Below are positions 1 to 10,940 of a stretch of 64,000 nt of DNA, in pieces; the first letter of the stretch is position 1, and each line of letters opens with the position of its first letter. The translations under genes were made by a program, and so were the position numbers. Location of the stretch: positions 66,092,374 to 66,156,373 of the forward strand of contig OW387133.1 in the NCBI GenBank assembly GCA_936440205.1, in the 5' to 3' direction. The notes below the pieces were generated by a model. It did not search any database. It was not told the origin of the DNA and saw only the letters and a list, made by a program, of their open reading frames with translations. This DNA is from Lepidonotus clava (taxonomy: Eukaryota > Annelida > Polychaeta > Phyllodocida > Polynoidae).

Positions 1-111
1 TTAGTTTAAATATAAGCTATAGTATATTGTGTGTCATTAGTTAAGGCTTTCCTCAATTGGATACATAGATACGCCGAAGAAAGAAGTCCTTAGCGTTTAT
101 AAATGTATGCA

Positions 112-144
112 AGTAGTATATAGAAATGAACCTATTTAGTGGGG
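112..144 (+). repeat. Dispersed repeat, copy A
   Basis: A sequence of the form AGTAGTATAnAGAAnTGAAC then CTATTTnGnGGG occurs here and again at 296-327 in the same orientation, 184 bases apart, with only a few differences. The core recurs at 60,323-60,342. The family is not recognised. Confidence 0.55.
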
Positions 145-295
145 AAACCTCATCACAGGGGTTATAATAATGGGTCATGGAGCACACTGATATCATATAT
201 ATTTCGAATCCAAGGTTGATATCGTAGAGAAGTGGGTTTCACTGTGATGAATGACTCCACTGTGCGGCAGACTACGATTTGTGGAAATTGATGTG

Positions 296-327
296 AGTAG
301 TATACAGAACTGAACCTATTTCGCGGG
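296..327 (+). repeat. Dispersed repeat, copy B
   Basis: This is the second copy of the element at 112-144, in the same orientation, sharing AGTAGTATA, AGAA, TGAACCTATTT and GGG with substitutions between. The 184-base spacing could reflect a short terminal-repeat-like layout or a local duplication. The DNA between the copies is not recognised. Confidence 0.55.
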
Positions 328-569
328 TATATTGTTGTTGTTTTTGGTGTCGTTAATACAGATGATACTCCCCTGAATACGTTTTAAAATTGGACTTTGA
401 ACTTAGATTCCTTCTACAAACTTAAACTATTACGCATTATTAACTAACCATGTCACCTTACCAAAGTCAAAAGTTCGTGAGTGGCGACCTCTGGTCAGTT
501 ACCAAACTTCGGAAGCACCGCTCTGTACCCCTAGGTATAGTTCTTCTCAAGTTCTGGTCCCTATCTCTC

Positions 570-1700
570 AGAAAAGTTCCTCCAGCGTCACGTAGACCCC
601 ACCGACCCGCTGGAGGCGAGCGATGGATCCTGGAGGAGGGGATTGATGACACGGGGCGGGGCGGGGTCGGGGCCCGCCGCTCCGTCAGGGCTGTCAGGGG
701 GTGACCGGTGTTAATGGGGTGTCAGCACCAGCCCGCCCTGACCCTGGAGGCCACGCGGGAGGCGGGCCGCCGGCACCTGGAGGCAGGATCAGACACATAG
801 ACAACGGCGGATTACCCCTGCTACCTACCAGGGCCTTCACGGCCCATTAGCCCGGGGAGCACTGGGGTGATTGTTGTTTGGGCACTGATAATGTCCAGCG
901 GGAGAGGGGGCGTCGGCGCGGGGTCAGGGGTGGCCAGGGACACGGCGCGGCGGCCTGTTTTAAGCTTATATAACGACAGGCCGACTGACGGGCCGCGCCG
1001 TCCTCAGGCCATGCTTGGACACACCCAGCGCTACCTGCGCCCTCTGCAGCCTGACGTGGTGACAAATGGGACGCCCCGCGCGCCGCGTTATGCCGCCCCA
1101 TTCCTTACGCTTGTACCGCGCGCTGATAACGCCCTCATTTGAATAATTTGCCTGGGCCGCGCGTCACCGACTGCTCGCCCCAAGATAAAGCACACGTGCC
1201 GCCACCTCGCCCATTTGGCCATCTATTGCCCCGCTCGTAAACCGCCGCGCGCCGCTCGAAATTTCCATTCAAAAAGCAATTAAACTGGTGCGGCAGAGTT
1301 ACTTATCTGGGCGGCCAGCAGCGGGGCGGGAGTAAACAGCGACCGGCCGTGCCCCCGCCTGGCCGTTAGGTGATAATGTGACAATGGCCGAGGTGCCATA
1401 TCGCACGGTTCAGGTGGCCCCACCCGCACCCCTCGTCTGGGCGCCTCCTCTCAGCGCACTCGTGACGCCCACTTTGTAACCCGTACTTGGTATTCGGCCC
1501 TGCCCGGCCATCAGCTCGCCGCACCTGCTCCGGCAGACCCTAATTAGGACCTGGCCGGCGTATTGGTCATTCCGCGCACACAAAGCATCAAAACGCCATC
1601 CTGCTCTATCGGCTCGCCCGCCGACCATGCGCACCGCCGAGTGCGCGCTGCATGCCAACGACAAGAAACCATCAGTCAGATTGCCGATGGCCACTTCAGC
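570..1700. other. GC/CpG-rich intergenic block
   Basis: This is about 1.1 kb of GC-rich DNA with many CG dinucleotides between AT-rich flanks. It contains a four-run guanine motif (653-672), a CACGTG E-box near 1,192 and a TGACGTGG CRE-like half. Open frames here encode no recognisable protein. It may be a cis-regulatory module or a CpG island promoter of unseen RNA. Confidence 0.4.
653..672 (+). other. G-quadruplex motif
   Basis: Four runs of four guanines are separated by loops of 1, 1 and 2 bases (C, C, TC). This is a near-ideal quadruplex-forming pattern and also overlapping Sp/KLF-type GC boxes. Confidence 0.6.
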
Positions 1701-2722
1701 CCCATAGGAAGCAATTCCTGAAAGATTGTCCTATAGTCTAAAGTATTACTGAGACTGTTTGTTTCTGAAATATCTTCATACAAACCCTGTTGTATTAAAA
1801 GTTAATGTGTTCTGGCCTTCCTCGGCTTAATCTGTGGACAAACGAGTAAGGAATATCCTCTATATGATAAGCCGATCCGGAAATGAAAACAGAAAGTTCA
1901 GAGCAGGCAACAATACGAGGACACCGCATTTTGTCTCATTGAAGAGGAGATGCTTCAGAAATGTCGCGGAGATTTCAGTAATGCCCTTTCAAATAATCTC
2001 ACAGTCAACCTCCTTTTCTCAGACATATTTATTCATTGTGGGCTTAGAGCCGCGGAGATCCCTGTAGAGGCCAGGATGTGGGGAGAGGATGTTGTCATTC
2101 TCAAGGAGATTCGACCACGTAATCGGGCTGATATAGCCAACCCTATGTGAATGGCAGGACCCGGGGTTCGATACACCATTGTTCTATCTTTTCTCTGCAT
2201 AAAGGTCCTGGGTGGTTATATACCACACAATCCGTTAGGATATGCGTTGGAGGTCCAACTTGCACTGACTGAACCCCAGCTTCCGCCTCCCCCCAGAATG
2301 ACTAAACACATTTCCATTGCGACACTCTATGTGTTAATCCCATGGCCGTGTCCCCTATTGTCGCCCGGCGGTCAGTCGCCTACATAAGTGACTATAGTGG
2401 GGCGGTCATCCCTAAACGCCGGCCAGGAGGGGATCAAGGTAGCCGGACGATGACCAGCCGATGGGCGGCAGATACAAGCCCCTGACCAGCGCTTTGATCG
2501 CCCTCTAGTGTCCGAGGTAGTCGAGGCGTGCTATGCCCTCGGACGGGTCTAAAAGTGGACAGCGCCAGTGTTGATAGCATCAAGCCGCAGCTTGCGGTAA
2601 AACACTCAATTAGTACTATTTTACTTAATTAGGCAAGTCGATCCGTAAATGGGAGATGCCTTGGGGTAGATAATGGTGGCAGTACAGTAGAACAAAGGGG
2701 GACTTAGGGGCAGTGCCCTGAG
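1701..2722. other. Intergenic DNA, mixed composition
   Basis: AT-rich to about 2.05 kb, then mixed, with a GC-rich patch at 2.38-2.56 kb that holds a TCF/LEF consensus CTTTGATC at 2,492-2,499 and a partial CTCF-like match beside it. No gene is visible. A tRNA B-box-like GGGTTCGATAC near 2,163 lacks a matching A box. Confidence 0.4.
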
Positions 2723-2807
2723 GGGGGTCTGTCCGAGTGGTCAGCGCCGGCCCCAGACGCCCGGACTGCCCCGGGAGGACGCCCAGGTTCACACCCCACA
2801 TCCGACT
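2723..2807 (+). pseudogene. tRNA-Leu(CAG)-like sequence, degenerate
   Basis: Eighty-five bases have class II tRNA architecture. The A-box-like TGTCCGAGTGG starts at position 8. The anticodon arm (2,747-2,763) has 4 of 5 pairs and loop CCCAGAC giving anticodon CAG. A long variable arm and a B-box-like GGTTCACACCC follow. Departures: base 33 is C instead of T, the T stem keeps only two pairs, the acceptor stem hardly pairs, and T replaces G10. It reads as a decayed tRNA-Leu gene or the head of a tRNA-derived SINE. I see no clear SINE body or A-rich tail after it. Chance resemblance remains possible. Confidence 0.35.
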
Positions 2808-4239
2808 TATAGCGGGGGGATAAAACTTTTAACACTGAATAATACCTGGGCCAGGTAGGCAGTAATGCCAGCTAAAGCCGAGGTGTGCAGTAACGGTTTG
2901 ACCCCGCTGATAGATATTGTTGCTCAGATTATTAGCCTAGTTGGTGGGCTCTATCTAGAAGATTAACGCTGCACTTTTCGGATATAGACCTTGTAATTCG
3001 TGTAAGTAGAGGGTAGCATATCGGACGTTTCAATAGCCCCTCCCCTATTACACCCGATCTATAGTGTTTTCAAAACAGTTGAAGGTAATAGTCTGCAGTG
3101 ATTACAGCGTATCCAGTCTTGATGTGTAATTACGTTTGCTTTATTTTGAAAATAAAGAGTACCTTTCGTGTTCAGTCTGTGTATAATGACGACGTAAGTC
3201 GGTTATAATGGAAGATATTTTTAACGGTTTCGATAGATTTGCCCTTCTCTGCTTATAAGTTATATAGAGCCTATGAGGAGCGAATATTTTACTATTCAAA
3301 GAAACTGTTTATATGATAAGGGGAGTTGCCGTACATTACTTCCGTTTACGTCTACATGATTGTACACTTTGATAACTAAAATTATTCATAAATCGTACAT
3401 GTAGGCCCTATTGCCATTCCATTTTGTTGTATATAAACGTGTGAGTTTGAATTATGATTTGTACATCTCTATATCGTATATAGATGGTGTGCAGATACGT
3501 CCTACACACTATAAACATTGAGAAACATTGCAAATCATAAACCTTGGATTAAATGAATAACCTTTGCATGGTTAAGTCAATCGCCTGGGTGATACAAAAT
3601 GAAGCCACATAATCAATTTTGTACAAGCTTAGGTCTGGGCCAGTATGGAGATCTTAGGTCACGGATAACCCGGGGTCCAGTTTAACTGTTCTGTTTTCTA
3701 ATCCCACGAGGATTTTCAAATGGACACATTGTACATTTTTCAGTAGGAAATAGTGGTCAGCGTGGGAAAGCTAAGGGGAGAAGTAGTGGACAGGTGACAT
3801 CCTGAGTAACGTGTCATCCCTAAGGGTCAGCATAGACTCCCAGGTCCAGCCTAAGTCCATTAAGGGCCCCACATCCCCAACAAAAACATAGCCATACCTC
3901 GAATAGCTGTCACTAATTGGGGGATATGATGTCTGGGGGCGCATCGGAATCCTCTCCTGAAGAGTTGTATAGAGAAAAGTAAACACTCCGTCGGCCAACG
4001 GGCACCTGCACAATAAGGCGTGCAAGCTTTTCACCCACCCCTAATTACGATTGTTGTTTCCTTCAGGTAGGTCTAAATGACCCTGTTGTCATTAGACATT
4101 AATAAAGAGTCTTAATGAGGGTTTATTGCTTTCATGGTCAATAGTTGACTGTGTATGGGCTTCAGAATGCACCAGTTCACCCAATCGACAAATTTGAGTC
4201 TACATACAGTTGTATATACCTCCGTCTAGTGGTACTAAA
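2808..4239. other. AT-rich intergenic DNA
   Basis: Mostly AT-rich and without coding signals. A CSL/Su(H)-type site CGTGGGAAA lies at 3,761-3,769. Nothing else stands out. Confidence 0.4.
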
Positions 4240-4900
4240 TATACGCGGACGGGAAAGGCAGAGAATTGGTCAGGAGAGTCAACACTGGCCGCCCCCAAAA
4301 CACATAGAAATTCCTGCCCTGTGTACTTGCTTAACGTTGCTTATAGAAGGGGACAGCCATTTCAACATGGCTGCTGGTCCGTCCTGCAGGCCCTTTGTGC
4401 CGCCCACAATACCGACATATACAGTTGCGGCGGTCGGCCATTATGACGGCCCCGGCCCTGGTCAGCCGTTTTGGCACAACCCCGCTCGATCAGATTAAGA
4501 CACATACAGCCAACTCCCTGCCCCCTTTGTACCAATGGAAATAAACGTTCACTTTTATTTGGAGAGGCCTTCGGCGAATATTTTCCGAGAGCAGGAACCC
4601 CTGTGACCCCTTCTTTGCCCGTGGCGGCCTCTGGCGACAGGTATATAGGACGGCGTCCAAATAGTGACTGGCCGTTCTGGATTTAAACAGTTACTGGCTT
4701 AGCGGCCACTCGGCCCGGGTCACCGGCTTTGTGAGGACACTCACTTCACATCGGTTATGGGGGAAATATTTTGCCATTAAAGCTCGAGTCGTCCACTCGC
4801 CATGATGGCTTAGCCGGGGCCCGGCAGCATGCTTGGTTTATCGCTAAAGGGATTGGATGCCAGTTGTAACCCAGCCGCCCTTCCCCTCTAAATCCCCTCA
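4240..4900. other. GC-rich intergenic block
   Basis: This is a moderately GC-rich island with repeated GGCCATT/GGCCGC words. Short open frames on the + strand (from 4,145) have no recognisable domain. It may be regulatory; no function can be read. Confidence 0.3.
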
Positions 4901-7060
4901 CATACTGCTGTTAATAGAATTAGTCAACCCGATAGGACCCTATGAGGCAATTGGTTGTAACAAATAGCGTTTTAGGATGCGTAAGTAGTTCTCTGTGGGA
5001 AGTTGATGGCCCGGGAGTCTAATCATGTGTTTATATTATAGAAATGCAGTTTATACATTATAGACGCAGTTTTGATGCATTTGCCGGGGATTTTCCAGTT
5101 CACATTTTGAAAGATCAATTACTTGGAAAAGATATTACTTTTCTATTTAAGAAATTCGGTATACGATAATACTTAAAACACCATAGGCCCTAATATAAAA
5201 TTACCGATCAAAATGCCTAATTATAGTCTCCTACAAAATGGTTCATGACCAGAACCAATTCACCATAGCAGCAACCGCCATACTGTTCAGATCAAAGAGG
5301 AATTAGAAGAATTTACGGAAGGACTGGAATTGGTTTGCTTTCCTTTTAAGTGTAGTGACCTATAGGTAGTTGAAGTAGAATGCTATTGTTTTAGTCAAAC
5401 CATAGTCCAACCGGTATATGAATGAAGTACAATGTCTACAACTCGTTATGATATAAGTGGGTTGTAATATATGCATTAAGTTATTGACACTCAAGATGAG
5501 AATTAATTAGGAGGCTCAATGTAACGACGCGTACAACAAATTAATGTGCAGACTGCATGGCCGGCGTATTTGAGCGTTCAATATTGACTGGGTATCCGTC
5601 CCACCTCTTACCCCCCTGGGGGCTCTAACTCCAAACTTTGCCAACGGAAACCCACAATTAGCCCGGTACAAAGAGATGAAAAGACTCAACAGCTTATGAT
5701 GCAAACTCATCACCGTGTAAACCTCCTGCCTCCTCAGTAATGATGTTATGTATTGGCCCTGCATAGGGTGGGCCCCTCTCTGTGAAAAGACTTAAACTCT
5801 TTACCCATAACCTCAGAAATTTAACGTTAGATTTAGTATTTTTTCTCATTGAAGACATCATGAATGCAATAAGTATTGCATTCTCATAGTTTACCTGTAC
5901 ACTTATTAATGAGAATGAAAATTATTTTCAAAATGTCAGTCTTTTTCCAATAGATGTCAGGGGAATAGAAATTGTCAGATTAAGGTGTCGGCGTCATAAT
6001 CGAGCGGTCAGAACAATACAAAACAATTCTCCTGCTGGGATATTGTACCAACCGCAGACAGTCCTAACCCACCCCTGACCGATCTCCCTTTTGATGTTCA
6101 CCTATGCATGTCTGTGCTCCAACAGATCGTCTCCATATCTGCCCCATCGGTACGCCCTTATCCTGGAGAATCTCGTAGCAGGGCCTATCTTGTCTGCAAT
6201 CTCTTGGTGTAGGAGAGGTTAACTAGCGGATATGTGAGATCTACCTTTGGCTTCTCAGCATGCTTTTTCTAGACTACTAATTACGAAGTATATTATGTAA
6301 CGGCAGTAACACCCAAAAAGGTGACCAGATTAATACAACAAAGATCCTTTGTTTTTAAAGAGGATCCGCTGAGTAGTTCATCGAAATGTATACTATAACA
6401 AAAGTAACCTTCTATCTCATGAAAATAGGCAAGTTTTGGCCACCAAGAGTCTTACTTTTTGCGGCCTCAATGTAGTGGTCCTAATATTCTCAAATCTACT
6501 TCACCAAACGATAATTTATAAGTTTACATCGCTGTTATCATTTTCAAAGGTACATCCACGTTGCACATCAAGCGATTTCACAAAAGCTTTTAACCGTCCA
6601 CAGAGAAAAAACCATGTAATGTTGGGCCTTTATTTTACATGCATATTATTGAATAAGTCAAAAAGGATTAATTCTATTGAATGTTGTTATGAACTATTAC
6701 TTCACTGACAATATTGTCTACATGGAAAAGTGAAATGGGATTAACAACAATGACTTCACTTTTGTTTGTAAAATGCAATGCATTCAATGGGAAATCAGTC
6801 GACGTTATTTGGTTAGTGTCAAATCTCTCGAATTACGTATAATAGGGGCGTTAACGACCTTCGCAGTGTGTGGGTCGCTTTCTCACCTATCGTCATAAGC
6901 GTCACCCATTGACAGGTGAATGGAAGGCGTACTAATCCATTTGCTGCATCTTGCATGATTCAAATTAAATTGAACAATATTGGCCAGTTTGCTACTGCAT
7001 TCTGCTTCAATTTTAATATCCTTCAGTTTTCAACCATATTACAATTTACTCAATAAAACC
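4901..7060. other. AT-rich intergenic DNA with a hairpin
   Basis: Long AT-rich stretch with no coding signals. It contains the palindrome at 5,862-5,883. A TGTGGGAAG (Su(H)-type) lies near 4,995. Confidence 0.4.
5862..5883. repeat. Perfect inverted repeat (10-base arms, 2-base spacer)
   Basis: GAATGCAATA, then AG, then TATTGCATTC. It is nested in a weaker outer pair (TTCTCATT at 5,833 and AATGAGAA at 5,908), so the whole 5,833-5,915 segment could fold as a bulged hairpin. Confidence 0.7.
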
Positions 7061-7067
7061 TGTTTTA

Positions 7068-7085
7068 GGTCCTACAGGTAGGACC
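7068..7085. repeat. Perfect inverted repeat (8-base arms, 2-base spacer)
   Basis: GGTCCTAC, AG, GTAGGACC, sitting exactly at the border between AT-rich DNA and a GC-rich block (7.07-7.37 kb). No element boundary is otherwise recognisable. Confidence 0.65.
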
Positions 7086-9280
7086 CACCCCCACGGGCAC
7101 GGCGAGGCTTTCACACAGGTACGGTCCCGTTACGCCAATATCCCCTAACCTGTCACGGGGAACAATGTCCACTTCACCGGTCAGTGTCCCCCACGTAATG
7201 CCCACGGCCCCCTCCCCCTGCTCTCTGAGGCTGATGCCTATCGGGCCCGGGACGTGTTCACTCACATAACCCAGGTCGGCCCTCTATAGCCCGGAAATGG
7301 CTGGGTTCCTCTATGGCCACCTAATATACGGGTACCCATACACCCGGGGCCCATAGGCACTCAGTGTGGCACAGAATCACTAATGAAAATAAAACAGAAA
7401 GTTGTAACAGTGTAGTGCGGTTATAATGGGTCTTTTTATAAAAGCTATTTTTGATTGCTCTGTTTGTTTTTATAATTGCCTATATTGAGGTATGTATTTA
7501 AGGTTCCTTTTGCAAAGTCGTGAGGTATCAGCGTATGTATTTATATATAAATTATGTATGCATTATTTAGTTAACATTTCGTCGCCGTATATATAATTAT
7601 ACATATAAAGTTCTATTAAGTTATCAGGAATGGTTTGGTATTTCTTTTTAATATGTTTTACTATATTTGTGAAAGTCTACATCTAAAATGGAACGTCGAT
7701 ATTCCAATCAAAAATCTCAAAAATTAATACGGAAAAGCCGACAAGAGAATAAAGGAAACAGTAATGTTATACTGTCAAATAGGAGTGGAATCTTAACCAG
7801 CCCGGAATGAAAATAAGAACCACAGGCAGTGATTGCTAATTGATTGTATTCTCGAGAAAATGTTATCTTTAAGACAGAACGCCTGGCAGGTAATATGTAT
7901 AAAAGAAAGCAGGCAATAATGGTTGTTTCCTTAGAAAACAGTGGCTCTATTGGTTTTGCCGCAGGATGGAGGAGTGTGCCTACCAGACATACAGTTGTAC
8001 AAGCATCGCAACCCTCCAACGACAACATCTGATTACAAATAACTGTTCGCACCATCCCTGTATGTGCACACCTCAGCGGCCTGCAATAACACCAAATGTC
8101 GAGCAAAGCGATACGTACCACCGCAATTAAGTATACAAGGCATTTTGAATAATCAGAAATGGTTTGCGTTACACCTTCTCCAATCAGGTGTGTTTGGATT
8201 AGTATTTAAACAAAGTTAAGTTGTATCGGTAAACATCGGATACACTTTTAAGTCTCTAGACTCAAAACTTTCCTGTATACCACTAGTGCAAAATTTCACC
8301 TCTAATTTGTCTATGCTTGAAGTGTTTTTGCTTCTCTCAAAATGAACTTAAGTGAATCAGCCTCCCTGCTTTAGCCAAATGGCCAAATGGGTTTGGACAC
8401 AAAGCAATGGCCAAACATCCTCGAGCCAAAACGGAACTCAAGACGAACTTCCCCGTCAGACATTTTTCAATGGCTCCGTATCGTCTGCTCCAATGCTGAC
8501 GCGTTCCCGCGTCTTTTGTGAAGGGAGCGTCTCGCTTAAAACCCTTCCATGGTTTCCTTTCAAAAAGCACTTTGTCGAGTCGTCATTTGTCACGCTTCAT
8601 CAAGAACTATAGCCGGAAGAGGCACTTGGAACCTGACACTGTGACAATCCATGACCATTCCGGACATTGGTGTAAAGGGCGCCACAGTGTCTGCGGGCTA
8701 AATACCGGGACTAAATACCAGGATCATATCCCTGTAAAAGAGAAGCCCTCGTCCCTAATCAGTAGCCTGGACGCTGTGACCCATTGCTTGCCCCTCCTTA
8801 AAACTTAAATGTATATGACACGTTTTTTTTTTACAACTTAATGGTTTCAATCTGCGGATGGAAACCTCTTATTGCTAGGCCTATTTCAAATGAAAGAAAT
8901 TGAAATGTTTTATTCATGGTGGGGACATTTGCCATATATATAGAATGACTCTCTTACATATAATAAATCAAACTAAGACACTTAGTATGCCTGCTAGGGA
9001 AGCAATATTTATCATTTGATCTATATGACGTTAAAGAAGAGACAATCAATGATGACACGAAAAGATATATAACTGGATCGATTGCTCTATCTGTCCCATC
9101 AGAAATAAAATATGACTAGGGTCAGAATATGGGGATTCCCCATGGTTCCTATGACAACAGCAGTGTTGTATGCTGGATGTTTGTTTTTCAGATCAAAAGA
9201 GGGGTAAATCATGGGATTTTTACCCCCTGTCCCAAAGGACTGTGAAAAGAATGCAGTGGTCCATCGGAATGTGCCCGGTA
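7086..9280. other. Intergenic DNA: GC-rich patch then AT-rich
   Basis: GC-rich to about 7.37 kb, then AT-rich. A 13-base tandem repeat (CTAAATACCRGGA, twice) lies at 8,698-8,723. A longish open frame on the minus strand at 7,717-8,121 has no recognisable domain and biased composition, so it is not called. Confidence 0.35.
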
Positions 9281-9840
9281 TACACGAAACAAGCGTGGGG
9301 CGTGGGCTTTTTCTGGCAAGGTTAGGCCTTTTCCGTGTGACCTATATGAGAGAAGTGACACCTTTATGATATTTTATTTACACTGGCGGGGAATCTCTGC
9401 AGCCCCGGGATGCACAGTCACGCGGCCGTCAGGTCTTCATGGGAGTATCCCATTGCCTGTGGCCTTGTCACTCACTGCCTCGCCAAGCGCTGCTACAGCC
9501 CACTCCCTCACCTCACAAACCCACAGAGGGGTGGGTAAGTCCCTGTCTCCTTTCTCCAGGTGATGATCACCCTCCTGCCTACCCGTGAAGGCACCTCGGC
9601 GTCCGTGTGGAGGAGAGGGCCAGGCTGATCCGGGTGGAGGTGAGTGCGGCAGGTGTCGGGGTGCGGGACGTGACTGGTCATCTCGGAGGGCGGCTGGAGG
9701 CAGGTAAGGCAGGCCCGGGGTGGTCGGGCACACACCGGGCCACAGGTAGGTGTCATCAGCCCGCCCTGGTCAATGTTTGTGTGTCCCATCTCCCAAAGGT
9801 GGCCTTTTCTCATGCAAAATGCCAAACGTCCCACAAATAA
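9281..9840. other. GC-rich intergenic block
   Basis: GC-rich, with an acceptor-like pyrimidine tract ending CCAG at 9,558 and donor-like GAG/GTGAGT near 9,641. All three frames between them are interrupted or carry nothing recognisable, so no coding exon is called. Confidence 0.3.
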
Positions 9841-9954
9841 TCTCTTTTCATAGTTGTATGGAGAAATACGTATAATTTCAGAATAATATTATAATGCCTA
9901 TAATGCTTTGGCCAACAGAGCAAAGAATAACATGCATCCCAGGCAAGAATGTAG

Positions 9955-10137
9955 CGTTATTATAACATTGCAGTAACGTTCTATTTGGTCCTGGTTTGAC
10001 TCTTGTTACAGTATTTTGATGGCACCCAATAACATCTTTAGAATCTAACATTGTGACATTGCAGTGTGACAATATTACAACATTCTGGTTACATTATTTC
10101 ATGCAATAATAATGTCATTTTAACATTCTGCGTTGGT
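9955..10137. repeat. Degenerate array of a short AACATTGCAGTAACGTT-like motif
   Basis: Variants of TAACATTGCAGTAACGTTCT recur at about 9,962, 10,044, 10,075 and 10,119, some as TAACATTGTGACATTGCAG or TAACATTCTGCGTTGG. Motif halves resemble each other in inverted orientation. It looks like an old decayed repeat, possibly a MITE-like element. The family is unknown. Confidence 0.4.
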
Positions 10138-10429
10138 AAGGTCTCAACTTCACCTATAATTATAACACTATTGTCGGTCTTGGAGTGTCTCAACCTATTG
10201 TAACGATCTTCTGGGTAGTTTTTTTTGTAAAAGTTACTGCATGTGATTAAGGGGTCTTAATATCAAACCTCATTGATTTGAGTGACACCTCAATGTATTC
10301 GAACCACTGTATCACAGAACTTTTGTGTATCAATGACAGAGACAGGTTTTAATGAGAAGATCTTATATGGGTTCTCATGTTTGCATTCCTTTTCACATTA
10401 TAACAGTGACACTCCGTTTCCCATTTCAG

Positions 10430-10940
10430 CCCTTTCACCTTGTCCCTCACCCTTACCGATTCCATCGTCACCCCCTGGGTCCTGGGCGGAGCAGGGAAAC
10501 CCGCCAACCGTTTGTTGTGACGTCACCAAGTGGCCCTCAGCGGTCCCTCCTCCCTACTTGCCATGACGGCCAGTTGCATGGCCGCCCCCACTGCCATAAC
10601 GCGTCAGCGACGGCACACAAAACGCCGCCTAACGACCTGCCGATCTGGTCATTATTCGGCCGGTAGGTGCCCGGCGAGTCCTACCTGCCAGAGCATCTAA
10701 TCAGGCGTGTCTGGTGGTGACCAGCGCGGGGCCCGGTGTTGTGGCTGCCGGGGGTGGGTCTACAATGGAGGGAGGGTCAACATAATGAAGACTGACGTAA
10801 CGTCCACTACTCTTACGTCGCCCTGCGTCCTTGCCTCCTCCCCCTTTGAGGTCCTTTGAGGGCTTCGTGTCCCCGCGGACAGGTGGACTGTCACTGTACA
10901 CCTAGACGCCCTCTGTGGGGAAGACCGCCATGTGCAACAA
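10430..10940. promoter_or_regulatory. GC-rich block with CRE motifs
   Basis: It contains a perfect palindromic CRE, TGACGTCA at 10,518-10,525, and a variant TGACGTAA near 10,794, in a GC-rich island flanked by AT-rich DNA. It may be a cAMP/bZIP-responsive module. No transcript can be assigned. Confidence 0.35.

Noticed and set aside
2151-2175. tRNA B-box-like GGGTTCGATAC
   Set aside because: No A box at the right distance and no clover-leaf.
7717-8121. 134-codon open frame on the minus strand in AT-rich DNA
   Set aside because: Cys- and Leu-rich, domain-free translation with no promoter or splice context; one such frame is compatible with chance.
9559-9641. Exon-like segment between an acceptor-like and a donor-like signal
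   Set aside because: Frames contain stops or no recognisable peptide, and no partner exon is visible.
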